DNA from: Hyphomicrobiales bacterium
GTDB lineage: Bacteria > Pseudomonadota > Alphaproteobacteria > Parvibaculales > Parvibaculaceae
Direction of reading: 5' to 3'
Length of the DNA stretch: 8,232 nucleotides
Assembly (NCBI GenBank): GCA_015655095.1
Contig: JAATFR010000312.1
Span: 1-8,232 of the forward strand
Below, piece by piece: positions 5,110-8,232 of the stretch. Under the pieces are notes generated by a model. That model saw only the letters and a list, made by a program, of their open reading frames with translations, was not told where the DNA came from and made no database searches. Each line of letters opens with the position of its first letter. The stretch's first letter is position 1. A program made the position numbers and the translations under genes.

Positions 5110-6366
5110 GTGCATCGTACTTTCGGGTCATTTGTTTCCCTCTACCTTTCAACCGCCATTCTGCTGATCGGCAATGGCCTGCTTGGCAGTCTTGTGCCCT
5201 TGCGCGCCGATGCCGACCATTTGTCCGCGACGACGCTCGGCCTGATCGGCGGGTCCTATTTCGCGGGTTTCCTTGCCGGTTGCGTGCTTTGCCCCCGGGT
5301 TGTGCGCAGGGCGGGCCATATCCGCAGTTTCGGTGCCTTTGCGGCAGCGGCCTCCTCCGCGCCGCTGGTGCTGGCCCTTTTTGTCGAGCCCCTCACCTGG
5401 TGTATCTTCAGGGCGCTCACAGGCTTCTGCTTTGCGGGCCTCTACATGGTCATTGAAAGCTGGATCAATGAGAAGGCCACAAACGAAACCCGCGGCAGCC
5501 TGTTTTCGGTCTATCTCATTGTGAATTTCATCGGCATCGTGCTGGGCCAGTTGCTGCTCAACGTGGCAAGCCCGGAAGGTTTCGCGCTGTTCGCCGTTGT
5601 TTCCATTCTGACCTCCGCTGCCCTCATCCCGGTTTCGCTCACCCGTTCTGTCCAGCCTGCGCCTATCCAGACGGTCAATATCGATATTATGGCGGTTTAC
5701 CGGCTTTCGCCGGTCGGATTCATCGGCTGTTTTGTCGTGGGGCTCACCAATTCGCCGTTCTGGACCATGGGCCCTGTCTTTGCCACCCATGCAGGGCTGG
5801 ATATAGCGGGCGCTTCCTATTTCATGACATCGGCTATTCTGGGCGGCGCGCTGGCTCAATGGCCGGTTGGGCGGATGTCCGACAGGATGGACCGGCGCAG
5901 GGTCATCATCGGCATCTGTGTGGCTGCTGGCCTTGGTGAGATATTGCTGATGCTCACCGGCTCTTTGGGGCATCCATGGCTGCTTCTCCCGGCAGGCTTC
6001 CTGTTCGGCTGCTCGGCGCTCACGCTTTATTCGCTCTGCGTTGCCCATGCCAACGACAATGCAGGCGCGCGCGAGTTTGTCAGCGTCTCAAGCGCTCTGC
6101 TGCTGGCCTATGCGGGGGGCGCGATGGTGGGGCCGATTGCCGCTTCCCTGGTCACACCTCTGTTGGGCTTTTCAGCTATTTTTCTGTTCATGGCAGCCGT
6201 CCACGGGATTTTTATCCTGTTCGTCTTCTATCGCATCACCCGCAAGGAATTCGAGCCTGCGGAGCCGAAAGCCGACTTCGTTGCCATCGCTATTTCACGG
6301 ACGGGACCAGACCCTGTGGAGCTTGACCCGCGCAACGCTCCCTCGGCCAATACCGCGGCGGATTGA
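5110..6366 (+). CDS. MFS transporter, YcaD-like
   Basis: This is a 418-residue inner-membrane secondary transporter with about twelve hydrophobic helices. The order LIGNGLLGSLVPLRA (19–33), GLIGGSYFAGFLAGC (44–58), the VIESWINE segment (114–121), LAQWPVGRMSDRMDRRR (248–264, a motif-A-like loop between helices) and ALTLYSLCVAHAND (303–316) tracks the YcaD-type group of the major facilitator superfamily from memory. Substrate unknown. About 40 hydrophilic residues follow the last helix. The start is uncertain. GTG at 5110 fits where homology begins. An ATG at 5014 would add 32 residues of non-membrane, family-unlike sequence; a GTG at 5083 is also possible. None has a good ribosome binding site. 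It stands alone, divergent from the tRNA and convergent with hup, and ends before a strong hairpin. Confidence 0.88.
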   Translation: MHRTFGSFVSLYLSTAILLIGNGLLGSLVPLRADADHLSATTLGLIGGSYFAGFLAGCVLCPRVVRRAGHIRSFGAFAAAASSAPLVLALFVEPLTWCIFRALTGFCFAGLYMVIESWINEKATNETRGSLFSVYLIVNFIGIVLGQLLLNVASPEGFALFAVVSILTSAALIPVSLTRSVQPAPIQTVNIDIMAVYRLSPVGFIGCFVVGLTNSPFWTMGPVFATHAGLDIAGASYFMTSAILGGALAQWPVGRMSDRMDRRRVIIGICVAAGLGEILLMLTGSLGHPWLLLPAGFLFGCSALTLYSLCVAHANDNAGAREFVSVSSALLLAYAGGAMVGPIAASLVTPLLGFSAIFLFMAAVHGIFILFVFYRITRKEFEPAEPKADFVAIAISRTGPDPVELDPRNAPSANTAAD

Positions 6367-6383
6367 GATGCTCCTCAAATGCA

Positions 6384-6418
6384 GCGAACCGGCCCCACAT
6401 TGGATGTGGCCGGTTCGC
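6384..6418 (+). terminator. long hairpin after the MFS gene, likely terminator
   Basis: GCGAACCGG (6384–6392) pairs with CCGGTTCGC (6410–6418). CCACAT (6395–6400) pairs with ATGTGG (6404–6409) around a 3-base loop, with a 2-base CC bulge on the 5' side. The stem starts 17 bases past the MFS stop. A five-T run follows only after 14 bases (6433–6437), so it is an imperfect intrinsic terminator. It lies between convergent genes and may also serve hup. Confidence 0.65.
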
Positions 6419-6462
6419 AGACATATCGGTAATTTTTATGGAAGGCTCAAAATCGACACAGG

Positions 6463-6476
6463 CCTGTCTGGACAGG
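6463..6476. repeat. 14-base inverted repeat just past the hup stop
   Basis: CCTGTC (6463–6468) and GACAGG (6471–6476) flank two bases, starting 10 bases beyond the hup stop codon. Read on the minus strand it is followed by a short GATTTTGAG stretch about 12 bases on. It could contribute to hup 3'-end formation, but the loop is very small. Confidence 0.3.
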
Positions 6477-6486
6477 ACAATGCCGA

Positions 6487-6762
6487 TCAGGCGTTGACAG
6501 CGTACTTGAGCCCCTTGCCTGCCTTGAACTTCGGCTGCTTGGAAGCCGGAATCTGAATCTTCTCTCCGGTGCGGGGATTGCGGCCCTCAGTGGCTGCACG
6601 ATTCGATACGTCGAATGTGCCAAAGCCGACGAGGCGAACATCTTCGCCCTTGGTCAGCGTTTCGGTGATGCCTTCGAAAACGGCGTCAATCGCCTTGGTT
6701 GCATCTGCCTTCGAAAGCCCTGCCTTTTCGGCAACGACTTCAACGAGATCGTTCTTGTTCAC
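6487..6762 (-). CDS. hup: HU-family nucleoid DNA-binding protein
   Basis: This 91-residue histone-like protein has standard HU length. It dimerises through its N-terminal helices (about 3–40) and bends DNA with the beta arms. Diagnostic residues are GFGTF (46–50) and the arm sequence GRNPRTGEKIQIP (60–72) with the tip RNP (61–63), whose proline intercalates between base pairs, then KFKAGKGLK (78–86). It acts on the chromosome in compaction, replication and repair. The start codon is GTG (6760–6762), preceded by AAAGAGG with six bases of spacing; no in-frame ATG lies nearby. It follows lon on the same strand, but a terminator and its own TTGACC promoter separate the two. HU rather than IHF is supported by the arm sequence and genomic place. 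Confidence 0.96.
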   Translation of the reverse strand: MNKNDLVEVVAEKAGLSKADATKAIDAVFEGITETLTKGEDVRLVGFGTFDVSNRAATEGRNPRTGEKIQIPASKQPKFKAGKGLKYAVNA

Positions 6763-6807
6763 TATGGACCTCTTTCTATTCCGGGACGGAGCCCCAATAA
6801 GGGTGGC

Positions 6808-6837
6808 AGTCTAGCCACGGGGTTCCGGGGGGGTCAA
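6808..6837 (-). promoter_or_regulatory. promoter of hup
   Basis: TTGACC (6837–6832) and TAGACT (6813–6808) on the minus strand are 18 bases apart, about 45 bases upstream of the hup start. The -35 box is near consensus and the pattern suits alphaproteobacterial housekeeping promoters. The -10 box sits inside a small TGGC…GCCA inverted repeat (6804–6817). Confidence 0.55.
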
Positions 6838-6895
6838 AGCAAAATCGTAGGGAAACTCTATAGAATCACCGACGATCGCTCTCTTTCAAAACAAT

Positions 6896-6920
6896 GAACG
6901 GGGACTTTAGGTCCCCGTTC
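6896..6920 (-). terminator. intrinsic terminator of lon
   Basis: GAACGGGGAC and GTCCCCGTTC form a perfect 10-pair stem with a 5-base loop, 43 bases past the lon stop. On the minus strand the stem is followed by ATTGTTTTG, giving a T-rich tail. It separates lon from hup. Confidence 0.85.
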
Positions 6921-6963
6921 GCTGGTTCGTTGCGGCGCAATATCCCGCAAACTCGATATAAGC

Positions 6964-8232
6964 TCAATGGGCTGTGATGCCTTCTACACCCGATTTATTG
7001 CGTAGTGCGGCCTGTTCCGCGGCATAAGCCTCCTCATCCCACTCAATCGGGACCAGAGGTTGGGCCAGAGCATGGGCCAGAACCTCATCCACGGTCGAAA
7101 CCGGGATAATTTCCATCCCATTCTTCACATTATCCGGGATGTCGGACAGATCCTTCACATTGTCCTGGGGAATCAGCACCTTTTTGACGCCGCCCCGAAG
7201 CGCGGCAAGGAGCTTTTCCTTCAGGCCACCGATGGGCAGCACCCGTCCGCGCAGCGTGATCTCGCCGGTCATGGCGACATCCTTGCGGACCGGAATGCCC
7301 GTCAGCACCGATACGATGGCTGTGGCCATGCCGACGCCGGCCGAGGGACCATCCTTGGGCGTGGCGCCTTCCGGCACATGCACATGAATGTCCATCTTCT
7401 GGAACAGCGGCGGCTTGATGCCGAACCGGGTCGCCCGCGAGCGCACATAGGAACTTGCGGCCGAAATCGATTCCTTCATCACATCGCGCAGGTTGCCCGT
7501 CACGATCATGCCGCCCTTGCCGGGCATCATTACGCCTTCGATGGTCAGCAACTCGCCACCCACCTCGGTCCAGGCAAGACCCGTAACCACGCCGACCTGA
7601 TCCTCGCCTTCCGTCTCGCCGAAGCGATATTTGGGCACGCCGGCATAAGTCTCGATGTTGTCGATATTGACCTCGATCGACTTCTTGTCGGACGTCAGGA
7701 TTTCCTTCACGGCCTTGCGGGAGAGATTGTTGATCTCGCGCTCAAGGCTGCGAACGCCGGCCTCACGGGTATAGACCCGTATCAACTGACGCAGGGCGCC
7801 ATCGGTGATCGACCATTCGCCCTTGCGCAGACCATGGGCTTCAACAGCCTTGTCCAGCAGGTGGCCACGCGCGATCTCGACCTTCTCATCCTCGGTGTAA
7901 CCCGCGATGCGGATGATCTCCATCCGGTCCATGAGTGGGCCCGGAATGTTGAGCGTGTTGGCGGTTGTGACGAACATCACATCCGACAGGTCATAATCAA
8001 CCTCGAGGTAGTGATCCGCGAACGAATCATTCTGTTCGGGATCGAGCACCTCAAGCAACGCCGAAGACGGATCGCCCCGGAAGTCCGCGCCCATCTTGTC
8101 GATCTCATCAAGCAGGAAGAGCGGGTTCGTGTGCTTCACCTTCTTCATCGACTGGATGACCTTGCCAGGCATCGAGCCGATATAGGTGCGGCGGTGACCA
8201 CGGATCTCGGCCTCGTCGCGCACGCCGCCCAG
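6964..8232 (-). CDS. lon: Lon ATP-dependent protease, C-terminal half, cut by window edge
   Basis: The visible 422 residues are the C-terminal half of a roughly 800-residue AAA+ serine protease that degrades misfolded and regulatory proteins in the cytoplasm. The gene runs off the right edge; no start is in the window, and the internal GTG at 8221–8223 is not one, because LGGVRDEAEIRGHRRTYIG is conserved Lon sequence across it. Seen in order are Walker B LFLLDEID (39–45), sensor 1 FVTTANT (87–93), the arginine-bearing REAGVRSLEREI (156–167), and the protease domain with catalytic Ser297 in PKDGPSAGVGMA and catalytic Lys338 in GGLKEKLLAALRGG (numbers within the fragment). Both dyad residues are intact. 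The tail after VPIEWDEE is about 25 residues long. A perfect terminator follows, then hup on the same strand, the usual neighbour. Confidence 0.97.
   Translation of the reverse strand: MGGVRDEAEIRGHRRTYIGSMPGKVIQSMKKVKHTNPLFLLDEIDKMGADFRGDPSSALLEVLDPEQNDSFADHYLEVDYDLSDVMFVTTANTLNIPGPLMDRMEIIRIAGYTEDEKVEIARGHLLDKAVEAHGLRKGEWSITDGALRQLIRVYTREAGVRSLEREINNLSRKAVKEILTSDKKSIEVNIDNIETYAGVPKYRFGETEGEDQVGVVTGLAWTEVGGELLTIEGVMMPGKGGMIVTGNLRDVMKESISAASSYVRSRATRFGIKPPLFQKMDIHVHVPEGATPKDGPSAGVGMATAIVSVLTGIPVRKDVAMTGEITLRGRVLPIGGLKEKLLAALRGGVKKVLIPQDNVKDLSDIPDNVKNGMEIIPVSTVDEVLAHALAQPLVPIEWDEEAYAAEQAALRNKSGVEGITAH

Noticed and set aside
4831..5115. Minus-strand ORF of 94 codons containing SSAGRASRLHREGRRFDPV
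   Set aside because: This peptide is the well-known false translation of a tRNA gene; the tRNA-Val cloverleaf occupies 4856–4931 on this strand.
5149..6048. Minus-strand ORF of 299 codons
   Set aside because: It is antisense to the MFS gene, rich in Arg, Gln and Glu as expected for the reverse of membrane-protein codons, and without recognisable domains.
8221..8223. GTG as a start codon for a short Lon-like protein
   Set aside because: Conserved Lon sequence (LGGVRDEAEIRGH) continues across this codon to the window edge, so the gene is simply cut.

Overview
The window reads as a GC-rich proteobacterial chromosome, most likely an alphaproteobacterium. The reasons are the Lon and HU sequences, the lon–hup gene order with a tRNA-Val(TAC) gene nearby, a TTGACC-type promoter in front of hup, and a cbtB–cbtA pair behind a cobalamin riboswitch. 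The order cannot be fixed from this window. No insertion sequences, CRISPR arrays, phage genes or toxin genes were seen.

Left part (1–3486), carbonyl metabolism. A cut-off short-chain dehydrogenase/reductase (SDR) gene on the minus strand is divergent from a LysR-type regulator on the plus strand. That regulator ends tail-to-tail, with a 4-base overlap, on a YajO-like aldo/keto reductase on the minus strand. A second, complete SDR lies upstream of the reductase on the same strand, 222 bases away and separated by a hairpin. Several inverted and direct repeats sit in the promoter gaps and are candidate operators. The substrates of these enzymes cannot be read from the sequence.

Middle part (3487–4850), cobalt/B12 module. 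A 326-base divergent gap holds a cobalamin riboswitch aptamer on the plus strand. It is followed by cbtB (69 aa, one membrane helix, His-rich C-terminus) and cbtA (244 aa, five or six membrane helices). The expected logic is that high cobalamin shuts off cobalt uptake. A perfect hairpin separates cbtA from the convergent tRNA gene.

Right part (4856–8232), housekeeping genes with one transporter between them. A minus-strand tRNA-Val(TAC) with an encoded CCA end is followed by a plus-strand YcaD-like MFS transporter. Then come hup (HU, GTG start) and the C-terminal half of lon, both on the minus strand. Each has good signals: a perfect terminator after lon, a TTGACC/TAGACT promoter before hup, and a long hairpin after the MFS gene.

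The window is mostly ordinary. I found no convincing new system. The best leads are the riboswitch expression platform and the unexplained symmetric elements in the oxidoreductase promoter gaps.
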